Below the pieces are notes generated by a model. The model was not told the origin of the DNA, made no database searches, and was given only the letters and a program-made list of their open reading frames with translations. Both the position numbers and the translations under genes were made by a program. A stretch of DNA of 64,000 nt from Yanghanlia sp047501535. GTDB lineage: Bacteria; Pseudomonadota; Gammaproteobacteria; Burkholderiales; Burkholderiaceae_B. Shown one piece after another: positions 33,903 through 43,792 of the stretch; position 1 is the stretch's first letter; every line of letters begins with the position of its first letter. The stretch is taken from NCBI RefSeq assembly GCF_047501535.1, contig NZ_JAZDRJ010000001.1:310001-374000 (forward strand), read 5' to 3'.

Positions 33903-34610
33903 TTACTGGGTCACCTGCAAGGCCTGAGCTTCCAGCTCAGCCTTCAGGGATGGGTCCAACCGCAACGAACGAGCCAGTTCATCCAGGTAGGCGCGCTCCA
34001 TGAAGCTGTCCTGTTCGGTGACCAACAAACTGGCTAAATAGATTTCAGTCGCCATTTCCGGCGATTGCGCCATTGCCGCGACGGCGGCGGGGTCGGCAGG
34101 CTTTTCCAGTTCAGCGTGGAGCCAGCGCTGGTCGGCTTCATTCACCGCCAAACGCTGTACTTCGGCCTCGATCATGGCTTTTTCTTCGGGGCCAATATGG
34201 CCGTCAGCCTTGGCGGCTGCGATCATAGCCGACAACATGGCTCGGCTATGTTGCTCCATCAAAGGGGTTTCGACATTGGTCAGGCGCAGCGGCGTGGCCG
34301 CCGCTGGGGCCGCATTAGCTGTTGCACCGGGCTGAGGGCTGGCCTGACGGCTTTGCCAGTCCTGGTAAGTCTTGAGCGCCAGGGCCCCTACCGCCGCCGC
34401 TCCACCGTAGCCGGCAAGCTTGCCCCCCATCTTGCGGAATTTTTTATTGCCCAGCAGCAGGCCGAGTGCGCCTCCCATGAGCGCTCCGCCCCCGAACCCA
34501 CCTAAAGGATTTTGCGTGGACGACGACTGCTTACTGAGGGCAGTCCCCGCGTCTTGAGCGAGCCCTTTGCCAGACTGCAGAATTTGTTGGAAGAGGTTCT
34601 GTATGGACAT
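33903..34610 (-). CDS. DUF533 / YebE family inner-membrane protein with TerB-like domain
   Basis: A 235-residue protein. The first third is glycine-rich with one hydrophobic stretch (GALMGGALGLLLG and GYGGAAAVGALAL). The rest is helical and TerB-like (MLSAMIAAAKADGHIGPEEKAMIE), as in E. coli YebE. Function is unknown in this family. It is convergent with dsbC and followed, in gene direction, by nothing closely linked. Confidence 0.8.
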   Translation of the reverse strand: MSIQNLFQQILQSGKGLAQDAGTALSKQSSSTQNPLGGFGGGALMGGALGLLLGNKKFRKMGGKLAGYGGAAAVGALALKTYQDWQSRQASPQPGATANAAPAAATPLRLTNVETPLMEQHSRAMLSAMIAAAKADGHIGPEEKAMIEAEVQRLAVNEADQRWLHAELEKPADPAAVAAMAQSPEMATEIYLASLLVTEQDSFMERAYLDELARSLRLDPSLKAELEAQALQVTQ

Positions 34611-34631
34611 GTTGGTACTCCCGTTCGGGGC

Positions 34632-35327
34632 TTATTCAAGGGTGGAATTAGGGGGCGCCGCCTGCGCATGGGTGTCGAATAACTGATCAAGGCGTATGCG
34701 GTAGGCGGCGATGATGTGCGCGCGGGCGGCTTCCTCAGCGGCATCGGGGTCGCGGCGGGCCAGAGCATCAACGATGGCGCCGTGTTCGGCGCGTGAAGTT
34801 TCTGCGCGTCCCGGCGTGCTTAAGGTGGTGTGGCCGAGCAGCATCATGGATTCTTGCAAAGAGTTGAGCGTTTTAACCAGGTAGCGGTTATGAGCGCAAC
34901 GATACAGGGTTTCATGGAAAAGCCGGTTGTTGGCGGCCAGCGCCTCGGCGGTGGTGAACTGTGCGTCGCGCACGTTGATCTCGCGCAGGAAGTCGATCTC
35001 CACATCGGAGGCGTGACGGGCGGCCAAACGCGCGGCAGTGCCCTCCAGAACTTCTCGCATCGCGTAAAGCTCGCTGGTCATGGAATGGTCGAGTTCAGTG
35101 ACGATGAGACCGCGGGCGGCATCCATCGTCAATAAACCTTCCAGTTGCAGACGGCTGAGCGCTTCGCGTATGGGCGTGCGGCTCAAGCCGGTTTGTTCGG
35201 CCAGCTCGGTTTCCCGCAAGCGGGTGCCGGGGCGAAGCTGATTCGACTGGATGCCCTCCACAATGAACCGGTAGGCCTGGTCGCTGCGGGAAATGCCGCG
35301 TCGTTGTCCTGTGTCGAGTTCATCCAT
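34632..35327 (-). CDS. GntR-family (FCD domain) transcriptional regulator
   Basis: A 231-residue FadR-subfamily regulator. The winged helix contains LRPGTRLRETELAEQTGLSRTPIREALSRLQLEGLL, quoted here as one recognisable stretch in two parts: LRETELAEQTGLSRTPIREA and LSRLQLEGLL. The C-terminal FCD domain holds the metal or acid ligand site. ATG 35327 has AAGGA upstream. It is divergent from the tcuA/tcuB chimera and probably controls it and itself; FCD ligands are usually organic acids, fitting tricarballylate or citrate use. Confidence 0.85.
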   Translation of the reverse strand: MDELDTGQRRGISRSDQAYRFIVEGIQSNQLRPGTRLRETELAEQTGLSRTPIREALSRLQLEGLLTMDAARGLIVTELDHSMTSELYAMREVLEGTAARLAARHASDVEIDFLREINVRDAQFTTAEALAANNRLFHETLYRCAHNRYLVKTLNSLQESMMLLGHTTLSTPGRAETSRAEHGAIVDALARRDPDAAEEAARAHIIAAYRIRLDQLFDTHAQAAPPNSTLE

Positions 35328-35407
35328 GCGTGTCTGTCCTTTTTCAAATGAGCATTCTATCTTGAATAGCGCTTGTTTTATCACAGTGCCCTAGGCCAAT
35401 ATACTTC

Positions 35408-35415
35408 TGTATACA
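35408..35415. promoter_or_regulatory. Putative GntR operator
   Basis: TGTATACA, a perfect palindrome of the kind bound by FCD-type GntR regulators, lies between the regulator and the divergent tcuA/tcuB-like gene, within the AT-rich ATACTTCTGTATACAAATGT. Binding is inferred. Confidence 0.5.
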
Positions 35416-35479
35416 AATGTATTCATAGCGTAGGTTTGTGGATGGGCCGCATTGCGCTTTCTCAGAAATGGAGATCATC

Positions 35480-36832
35480 GTGAGCCAAGCTCCGACATAC
35501 GACGTTCTGGTCATCGGCGGGGGAAACGCCGCTTTATGTGCGGCGATCACCGCTCGTGAAAATGGCGCCAGCGTGTTGATGCTTGAAGCCGCTCCCAAGG
35601 AGTGGCGCGGCGGCAATTCCATGCATACCCGCAATCTGCGGTGCATGCACGATGCGCCACAGGATGTTCTGGTTGATGCCTACCCCGAAGAGGAGTACTG
35701 GCAAGACCTTCTGAAAGTAACGGGTGGCCTTACGAACGAGGCGCTGGCCCGCTTGCGCAGCGGGGAACGCATTGAGGCCAGGGCCTGTGTGCTGGCCGCC
35801 GGCGGGTTTGAGTCCAACCGCGAATGGCTGCGTGAGGCGTGGGGGCAGAACGAACGCGGCGAATGGCCTGCCGATAACTTCCTGATCCGGGGTACCCGCT
35901 TTAATCAAGGTGTGCTGCTGCGCTACATGATGGATGCAGGCGCCGACATCACTGGCGAGCCATCGCAGTCACATTGTGTGGCGATCGACGCGCGCGCACC
36001 TTTGTACGACGGCGGCATCTGCACACGTATCGACTGTGTTTCGCTAGCGTTAGCGGCCGCACTTGCATTGTTTCTGCTGCTGGTTGTCGCCATGAACGGT
36101 TCACTGCTGCATGAGCCGCTGCAGGGCGACTTCTACGCCATATTTCCTCATAACCTGTTAGTGGCCATGTTTGGAACGGTTTTCATGTTGGCCGTGCTGG
36201 CGTTGGGTGTGAGTGTGGTGCGTTTTTGGCGGCAGTCGGTGCCCGGCCCCCATCAGGGGGAAGCCATTGTCGAGGCCGCTGCCAATGTGCTGACCTTGAA
36301 GTACATGGATGGAGGGCATGGCAAAGGCTGCAACAATGAAGATGACGCCTACACGCTCTGGCGCCGTCGTTTCCATCATTTCACCTTTTATGGCTTCTTG
36401 CTGTGTTTCGCCGCAACCAGTGTTGCCACCATCTACCACTATGTATTCGGTTGGGCTGCACCTTACGCGTATACCAGTTTGCCGGTGGTACTTGGAACGG
36501 TGGGCGGTATCGGCCTGTTAATTGGTCCGGCAGGGCTGTTCTGGATGAATCTGCGCCGCCACCCTTTGCATGGGGATATGGCGCAGCGCCCCGTGGACCT
36601 CGGTTTCATCGCCCTGCTGTTTTTCATCAGTCTTACGGGGCTGGTGCTACTGGCTTTTCGTGATACGGCTTGGATGGGCGTTCTTCTGGCTATCCATCTA
36701 GGTACGGTGATGGCGCTGTTTCTGACCATGCCTTACGGTAAGTTCGCACATGGAATCTACCGCACGGCGGCTTTGCTGAAGTGGAATATAGAAAAGCGTC
36801 AACCCTTGGATCTCAAACTCGGCGCTGACTGA
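35480..36832 (+). pseudogene. Chimeric tcuA–tcuB frame (tricarballylate dehydrogenase remnant fused to its membrane electron carrier)
   Basis: A single open frame of 450 codons from GTG 35480 (GGAG upstream) is built from pieces of two proteins. Residues 1-92 match the FAD-binding N-terminus of TcuA (DVLVIGGGNAALCAAITARE). Then comes RSGERIEARACVLAAGGFESN, where roughly 60-70 residues of TcuA seem missing. After IDCVSL (about 189) the frame jumps into the membrane part of TcuB (FYGFLLCFAATSVATIYHY), lacking the TcuA C-terminus and the TcuB cysteine-rich iron–sulfur region. Both joins are in frame. Dehydrogenase activity is unlikely; it is a decayed gene or a new membrane protein. Confidence 0.7.
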
Positions 36833-36852
36833 TTTCAAGCGTTCTGACAGAA

Positions 36853-36884
36853 ACGGCGGGTGTCGCTAGTGCGGCACCCGCCGT
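36853..36884. terminator. Bidirectional terminator between the tcu chimera and mmsA
   Basis: ACGGCGGGTG (36853-36862) and CACCCGCCGT (36875-36884) form a perfect 10-bp stem between convergent genes, followed by GGGTTTT on the plus side and TTTCTGT on the minus side. It can serve both transcripts. Confidence 0.7.
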
Positions 36885-36907
36885 GGGTTTTGCGAAAATG
36901 GCGAGGC

Positions 36908-38431
<1,524 letters not shown>

Positions 38432-38558
38432 GCATTCCTCCGATATTCAGATAGGTGAACCCTTGAGCCGGCAATCAGGATGACCTAGAGCGCTCAGGGC
38501 GGCGTGTCTTTTCCACCCAGTCTATTGCAGACAAGCCGGTTGCATCTACGGGGTAGTA

Positions 38559-38577
38559 TTCAATACAGTGTTCAATA
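38559..38577. repeat. Direct repeat TTCAATA in the mmsA–LysR gap
   Basis: TTCAATA occurs at 38559-38565 and 38571-38577, about one helical turn apart, just before the LysR start. It may be a regulator binding site; the evidence is only position and spacing. Confidence 0.3.
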
Positions 38578-38587
38578 ATTTCTACGA

Positions 38588-39532
38588 ATGGATAGGCTTA
38601 TGCGCACAGGATCTGCGACACCTTTTTCGGATATGCATCTGCTCACGGTGCTGGCAGACACTCAAAGTTTTGTGAAGGCAGCGGAACGTCTGGGAATTTC
38701 CCGCTCATCGGCCAGCATGCGGATTGTTGCGCTGGAAAAAGCGGTGGGCGTGCCGCTGGTTCGACGTTCGACCCGGCGTGTGTCCCTGACTGAGGCCGGC
38801 CAGCAGCTTGTTGATGAAGTCGCTCCTGCTTTTGAGCGTATAACGTCCAGCTTCCATGCCGCGCACGATTTGACGGGAGTACCGCGGGGCGCCTTGCGCG
38901 TTACTGCACCTGTGGCTCTGGGGCGCCAGCATATCAGCCCTTCACTGGGCGACTTCCTGCTGCGCTATCCGGAAGTCCGTTTGGAGCTGGAACTGACCGA
39001 CCGCCTCGTTAATCTGGCGCATGAAGGTTTTGATCTTGCCATCCGCCACGCACGGCATATCCCGGACGACTACGTGGTCTGGGAGCTCGCGCGCAGTGAG
39101 TCGGTGTTGGTGGCCAGCGAAGCGTATCTGACTCGTCGTGGGCGGCCGCTGCATCCCGTAGATTTATCCGAACACGACTGTGCTTTGTACACAGGCAGCC
39201 CCCGCAGCCTGGCGTTTCTGCGCGGAGAGTCTGGTGATGCCCCCGTGTATGTGGACGTCCTGCCCCGTTTCACGGCCAATAACAGCGAGATCCTGCGTGA
39301 TGTGGTGCTATCTGGGGCTGGCCTGGGGTTGCTGCCGGATTTCAGCTTGAGCGGCGGTGACGGGCGGCAGTTACAGCGGGTACTGCCGGATTGGAATGTG
39401 CAGGGCTATTTCGGCGACCACATCATTGCGGTGCGCCCGTTCTCGCCCAGCGTGCCGTTGGCGGTGCACTGTTTGGTGGATCACTTACGGGCCGTATTCA
39501 GCCGTTCGAGGGATGGTGTTTATCCAAAGTAG
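38588..39532 (+). CDS. LysR-family transcriptional regulator (divergent from mmsA)
   Basis: A 314-residue regulator with the N-terminal helix-turn-helix in FVKAAERLGISRSSASMRI and a substrate-binding domain starting near PRGALRVTAPVALGR. The pattern resembles the CrgA-like LysR subgroup (GFDLAIRHARHIPDDYVVWEL). ATG 38588 is taken; 38600 is also possible. Placement suggests it regulates mmsA, probably with a semialdehyde-pathway metabolite, but this is inference. Confidence 0.85.
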   Translation: MDRLMRTGSATPFSDMHLLTVLADTQSFVKAAERLGISRSSASMRIVALEKAVGVPLVRRSTRRVSLTEAGQQLVDEVAPAFERITSSFHAAHDLTGVPRGALRVTAPVALGRQHISPSLGDFLLRYPEVRLELELTDRLVNLAHEGFDLAIRHARHIPDDYVVWELARSESVLVASEAYLTRRGRPLHPVDLSEHDCALYTGSPRSLAFLRGESGDAPVYVDVLPRFTANNSEILRDVVLSGAGLGLLPDFSLSGGDGRQLQRVLPDWNVQGYFGDHIIAVRPFSPSVPLAVHCLVDHLRAVFSRSRDGVYPK

Positions 39533-39637
39533 ATCTGCCGGCTAGTTGGGTCAGACTGGGGAGATTGCAGGCCGCCGCGTGGTAACATGGATTGACCCCT
39601 CGCCTGGCCCTGGCGCAACCGCAGTCCGAATGTCTGA

Positions 39638-40828
39638 ATGTCCAATATCCGCGTCTTGACCCTGATGCTTGCAGGCTTGGCAATGCTTGGTCCGTTTGCC
39701 ATCGATACCTACCTGCCGGCTTTCAATAAGATAGCGGACGATTTTGGCGTAGAAACCGTACTCATGCAGCACACGCTCAGTGTTTATTTGCTGAGTTTTG
39801 CGTTCATGAGTCTTTTCTGGGGCACGCTGTCCGATACCTTCGGCCGTCGCCCCGTCATCATCGCAGGGCTGGTCATTTTTCTGATCGGCTCAGTGGGCTC
39901 GGCCTTCGCGCCCTCCTATGGCTGGTTATTGTTCTTTCGTGGTTTACAAGGGTGTTCTGCGGGCGCCGGGCGCATTGTGGGACAGGCCCTTGCACGCGAC
40001 CGCTATCAGGGCGCTGAAGCGCAACGGCTGTTTGCGAATATCGCCATGGTTTTTGGTTTGGCGCCAGCGATTGCGCCGATTGTGGGCGGCTACCTCAGCG
40101 CCTATGTGGGCTGGCGTTCTATCTTTGTCCTTCTCACTTTGCTCACCTTGCTGCTGATTGCAGCCAGTTGGCGTTACCTGCCGGAAACCCTGCCGGCCAA
40201 GGCACGTCAGCCCATTGATTTGCGAGCCATCCTGCGCAATTACTTCCATGTGGTGCGCAATACCCGTTTTCTCCTTGCGATCACTGCGGTGGGGTTGGCG
40301 TTCTCGGGGTTCGGCCTGTATATCGCTTCGGCCGCCCGCTTCATTCTAGACATATTGCAGTTGCCGGAAACCGCTTTCGGCTGGCTGTTTGTGCCGTTTA
40401 TCATCGGCACCATCAGCGGCTCCATGCTGAGCTCGCGCCTTGCGGGGAAGGTGGACGCTGCCAAGCTGATCTTGATCGGCCAAGGCATTATGGGGCTGGG
40501 GGCACTGAGCAATGTTCTCTACAACACGTTTTTTGTCGCTACCGTGCCATGGGCGGTTATCCCCATCACCGTTTACGGCTTTGGAATGTCCACCGCGTTG
40601 CCTGGTATGACGGTGGTTACGCTGAGCATGTTTCCCCGCCTGCGCGGCATGGCGTCATCGGTGCAAAGCACCATGCAGATGCTGGTGTTTGCAACCGTGG
40701 CGGGTTTTGTAGCGCCGCTTTTGTTTGGCAGCGCCTTGTTGCTGGCCTGCGGCACCGTGGGCAGTGCGGTTCTGTGCGCCGTGCTGTGGCAACTCAGTGA
40801 GCGGATGGGCAGGCGTACCGTTCAATGA
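39638..40828 (+). CDS. MFS multidrug efflux transporter, Bcr/CflA family (second copy)
   Basis: A 396-residue 12-helix exporter. Helix 1 carries LGPFAIDTYLPAFNKIADDFG and the helix 2-3 loop WGTLSDTFGRRPVIIAGL, both typical of Bcr/CflA pumps. It is related in family to the transporter that splits the trp genes, but the two are clearly different in sequence and not a recent duplication. A long imperfect hairpin (40830-40890) follows. Substrate unknown. Confidence 0.85.
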   Translation: MSNIRVLTLMLAGLAMLGPFAIDTYLPAFNKIADDFGVETVLMQHTLSVYLLSFAFMSLFWGTLSDTFGRRPVIIAGLVIFLIGSVGSAFAPSYGWLLFFRGLQGCSAGAGRIVGQALARDRYQGAEAQRLFANIAMVFGLAPAIAPIVGGYLSAYVGWRSIFVLLTLLTLLLIAASWRYLPETLPAKARQPIDLRAILRNYFHVVRNTRFLLAITAVGLAFSGFGLYIASAARFILDILQLPETAFGWLFVPFIIGTISGSMLSSRLAGKVDAAKLILIGQGIMGLGALSNVLYNTFFVATVPWAVIPITVYGFGMSTALPGMTVVTLSMFPRLRGMASSVQSTMQMLVFATVAGFVAPLLFGSALLLACGTVGSAVLCAVLWQLSERMGRRTVQ

Positions 40829-40829
40829 G

Positions 40830-40887
40830 GAGGTAAAGGCAACGACGTCTGGGAGTCGCCCAATCTGCCGATCGTTGCCCGAACCTC
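40830..40887 (+). terminator. Putative terminator after the Bcr/CflA gene
   Basis: GAGGT and GGCAACGA (40830-40834, 40838-40845) pair with TCGTTGCC and ACCTC (40872-40879, 40883-40887), followed by TTT. The 26-nt loop is large, so this is a modest call. Confidence 0.4.
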
Positions 40888-40924
40888 TTTGCATGCCATG
40901 CCGCAATCGACGGCGCCAGTGGGC

Positions 40925-41626
40925 TTAGTCGCGGTGATACGTGACGAACTCGTCCAGCGTCATTCTGTCGGGCTGGAATTCGTTCACTTTCTGGCTAGTG
41001 TCTTCATAGCCGATCGCAATATCGCATACGACGATTTTGTCGTCGCCAATGCCGAGCTGTTCCTTAACGATGGCAGAGTAATTCGCAATGGCGGCTTGGG
41101 GGCAGGTATGCAGACCGTATCCGCGCGCGCCAATCATGATGTTCTGCAGGAACATGCCGTAGTCCAGCCAACTGCCTGTTTGCAGGTCCTTGTCTATGGT
41201 GAACACCAGGACGACCGGGGCGTCGAAAAATTCGTAATTGCGACCATGTTGGCGCGAGGCGGCTTCGCGATCACCTTTCTCGATACCCAGCAGGTTGTAC
41301 AGGCCCCAACCGGTGGCGCGACGCCGTTCGATATAGGGTGTACGCCAGGTCAACGGGTAATACTGGTATTCCCGTTCCGCCGGTTGTCCCGCTTCGTGGG
41401 CGGCTAACAAGGCAGCTGAAAGCCGGTCGCGGGCCGCGCCTGACACCACATGCACTTGCCAGGGCTGTACATTGCTGCCGCTGGGTGCCATGCCTGCCGC
41501 CAGCAGCAGCTCATCAAGCAGTGCGGGGTCGACAGGTTTGGGCAGAAAAGCCCGGACGCTTTTTCGGGAAGTGATGGCTTCAAGTACGGGTGAGCGTACA
41601 GGGATGGTGCTTGTTGAATCTTTCAT
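40925..41626 (-). CDS. Nitroreductase family protein
   Basis: A 233-residue FMN-dependent oxidoreductase. The N-terminal AITSRKSVRAFLPKPVD and AGMAPSGSNVQPWQVHVVSG are the flavin-binding hallmarks, with DYGMFLQNIMIGARGYGLHT at the dimer interface. Such enzymes reduce nitro compounds or quinones with NAD(P)H; the natural substrate here is unknown. It is transcribed toward the Bcr/CflA gene, and away from the next LysR gene on the same strand. Confidence 0.87.
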   Translation of the reverse strand: MKDSTSTIPVRSPVLEAITSRKSVRAFLPKPVDPALLDELLLAAGMAPSGSNVQPWQVHVVSGAARDRLSAALLAAHEAGQPAEREYQYYPLTWRTPYIERRRATGWGLYNLLGIEKGDREAASRQHGRNYEFFDAPVVLVFTIDKDLQTGSWLDYGMFLQNIMIGARGYGLHTCPQAAIANYSAIVKEQLGIGDDKIVVCDIAIGYEDTSQKVNEFQPDRMTLDEFVTYHRD

Positions 41627-41689
41627 GTGTGACGAAGGTGTTGGATGAATGGATGCGTCAGCATACTGCAGATAGGTGGATTTTCCGAT

Positions 41690-42637
41690 TCACGTTCGCG
41701 ATGGAGAACCGGCTGCGGGGGCAATCGCTGCTCTTCGTTCCCGCAGGTAATGAGCATGGCGCCTGACAAGGGTGGCAAAGAAGTCAGCAGTCGCCAGTAA
41801 CGGCGTATCGTCCCGTTTCAACAGGCAAATACTATGAGCGGGCAAAGGGTCGAGCAGGGGTAGGGCGCGTAGCAGGGGCTTAAACGCGGGTTGCTCAACG
41901 ATGAGCCGTGGCAATATGCAGAGGATATCGCTATTCAGAAGCAGGTTCTGCAATGTCCAGTTCAGATCACACTGCACCACTCTGGCAGGAGGGGGCAGCT
42001 GTTGCTTCTTGAACGCCTTCAGGATCGCAGTGCCAGGACCATCTTCTACAGCGCCTGTAAGTGCCCACGTGGCGTGTTGCAGGTCGGCCAACCGCTTTGT
42101 GGCAGCAAGCGGGTGGCCATGGCGACAGGCTACGACTAAGTCGACATCGAACAGATGCTCAGACTGTATGCCGGGTTCCGTCTTGTCCACTGGTGCGGCG
42201 AGAATAGACATGTCCATCTGGCCTTGCCTGAGCGGTGCGACATGGTCGTAGTACAAGCCCCCCACCAAGGCGATACGTACATTCGGATACCTGCGCTGGA
42301 ACTCGTTGACCACCTCTGGAATGAAAGTCGCACCTGGGCTGGGCCCAACGCCAACGGTGATCATGCCTTCCTGCTTGCCCCTGCGTTGGGCAATGTCTTC
42401 TGCTGCGCGCTGAGATTGCGAGACGATCAGCTGCGCATGCGCCAGAAGAGCAGTGCCATATTCCGTGAGCCGGGTGCCACGAGCATGCCTTTCTACCAAC
42501 CGCACATGAAGTTCATCTTCCAGCGCCCGAAGGCTTTTTGCCAAAGCGGGGCCGGTTACACCGCGGCTGCGTGCTGCGGCCCGTAGGCTACCGGCTTCAG
42601 CGAGAGCGATGAAGTCCCGAAGTTGTTGGAGAGTCAT
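41690..42637 (-). CDS. LysR-family regulator (divergent from Bug–TPP-enzyme genes)
   Basis: A 315-residue regulator starting MTLQQLRDFIALAEAGSLRA with the recognition helix in RGVTGPALAKSLRALEDEL. The frame extends upstream to 42721 but LysR N-termini fit 42637. The substrate-binding domain begins near ITVGVGPSPGATFIPEVV. It is divergent from the Bug binding-protein gene, and so probably controls uptake and breakdown of the same small acid. Confidence 0.86.
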   Translation of the reverse strand: MTLQQLRDFIALAEAGSLRAAARSRGVTGPALAKSLRALEDELHVRLVERHARGTRLTEYGTALLAHAQLIVSQSQRAAEDIAQRRGKQEGMITVGVGPSPGATFIPEVVNEFQRRYPNVRIALVGGLYYDHVAPLRQGQMDMSILAAPVDKTEPGIQSEHLFDVDLVVACRHGHPLAATKRLADLQHATWALTGAVEDGPGTAILKAFKKQQLPPPARVVQCDLNWTLQNLLLNSDILCILPRLIVEQPAFKPLLRALPLLDPLPAHSICLLKRDDTPLLATADFFATLVRRHAHYLRERRAAIAPAAGSPSRT

Positions 42638-42770
42638 AGGCGGCGCAGGGGCTGACTGAATACTAAAAGTAATCGCTAGTGCTTCCAAGCTTACCATGGG
42701 GTTTATGACAAGCCTTACCATATTGAAAGGCAGGCAGACACTGCATCGTTAAGTAAATCCAGGAGACGAC

Positions 42771-43763
42771 ATGCTGAAAACTCAACTTCACTCGGTAACC
42801 CGCAAAGTGTTCGCGGCAGCGGCCATCAGCCTGTTTGGCATGATGTCTGCACCCGCCATGGGTAATACCTATCCTCAGAAACCCATCACAATCGTGGCGC
42901 CCTTTCCTCCCGGTGGAGCAGTTGACCTGTTAGCCCGCGTCGTGGGCGAGCATTTGAGCGCCGAACTGGGGCAGACGGTAGCCGTAGAGAACAAAGCGGG
43001 TGCAGGGACGGTCATTGGTGCGACCTATGTCGCCCGGTCACGTCCGGATGGCTACACCCTTTTGTTGGCGACAAACACGACGATGGTCACCAACCGTTTC
43101 CTGTTTAAGGAACTGAGCTATGAGCCCGATGCGTTCGAGCCCGTAGGCATGCTGGGGCAGGTTCCCATGGTGCTGATCACCAGCAAAAAAAGCGAGTTTG
43201 ACAGTTTTGAGGCAATGATCGACTTGGCTAAGAAGCGCCCAGGCGATCTCACCATGGCGTCGGTAGGTATGGGCACCACTTCGCATCTAGCCCTGGAAAA
43301 CCTCAAACAGATGGGCAATGTCGATGTGACCCACGTTCCTTTTAACGGGATTGCGCAGGTGCTTCCAGCGTTGGTGAATGGTGACGTCGATGGTTTCTTC
43401 GATACGGTTTCGACCGGCATGAAACATGTGCAAAGCGGCCATGTTAATGCGGTGGCCCTGACGAGCGCAGACAGAGTGAAGGCGTATCCCGAACTGAAAA
43501 CCATTGCCGAAATGGGTTACCCGAATTTCGATATGAGCATCTGGTTCAGCTTGGTGGCTCCCGCGGGGACGCCGGACGACGTGTTGAAGACCTTGCGAGA
43601 TGCTTTGCGTGTCGTATCAACAAAGGAAAGTTATCTGGAAAAGCTGAGCTTTTCCAATATTGAACCGACCGATACCGATCCGCAGTTCCTGAAAGATCAG
43701 ATCGCCAAGGAAGCTCAGGTGATCAAGGTTTTGGTTGAAAACTCGGAAATTGAACAGCGCTAA
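42771..43763 (+). CDS. Tripartite-tricarboxylate 'Bug' substrate-binding protein
   Basis: A 330-residue periplasmic protein with a signal peptide ending near SAPAMG. Family marks are YPQKPITIVAPFPPGGAVDL at the mature N-terminus and GYTLLLATNTTMVTN. Bug proteins bind carboxylic acids or similar ligands; Alcaligenaceae carry dozens without partner permeases, and none is seen here. It is followed by a TPP-dependent enzyme on the same strand, which may act on the ligand. Confidence 0.92.
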   Translation: MLKTQLHSVTRKVFAAAAISLFGMMSAPAMGNTYPQKPITIVAPFPPGGAVDLLARVVGEHLSAELGQTVAVENKAGAGTVIGATYVARSRPDGYTLLLATNTTMVTNRFLFKELSYEPDAFEPVGMLGQVPMVLITSKKSEFDSFEAMIDLAKKRPGDLTMASVGMGTTSHLALENLKQMGNVDVTHVPFNGIAQVLPALVNGDVDGFFDTVSTGMKHVQSGHVNAVALTSADRVKAYPELKTIAEMGYPNFDMSIWFSLVAPAGTPDDVLKTLRDALRVVSTKESYLEKLSFSNIEPTDTDPQFLKDQIAKEAQVIKVLVENSEIEQR

Positions 43764-43792
43764 GCGCTTGCAGGGCGAATCAGGAAGGATAG

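Noticed and set aside
36040..36062. NheI- and NotI-like sites at the tcuA/tcuB join, suggesting engineering
   Set aside because: GCGGCCGC occurs several times in this GC-rich window, and no vector or marker sequence is present.
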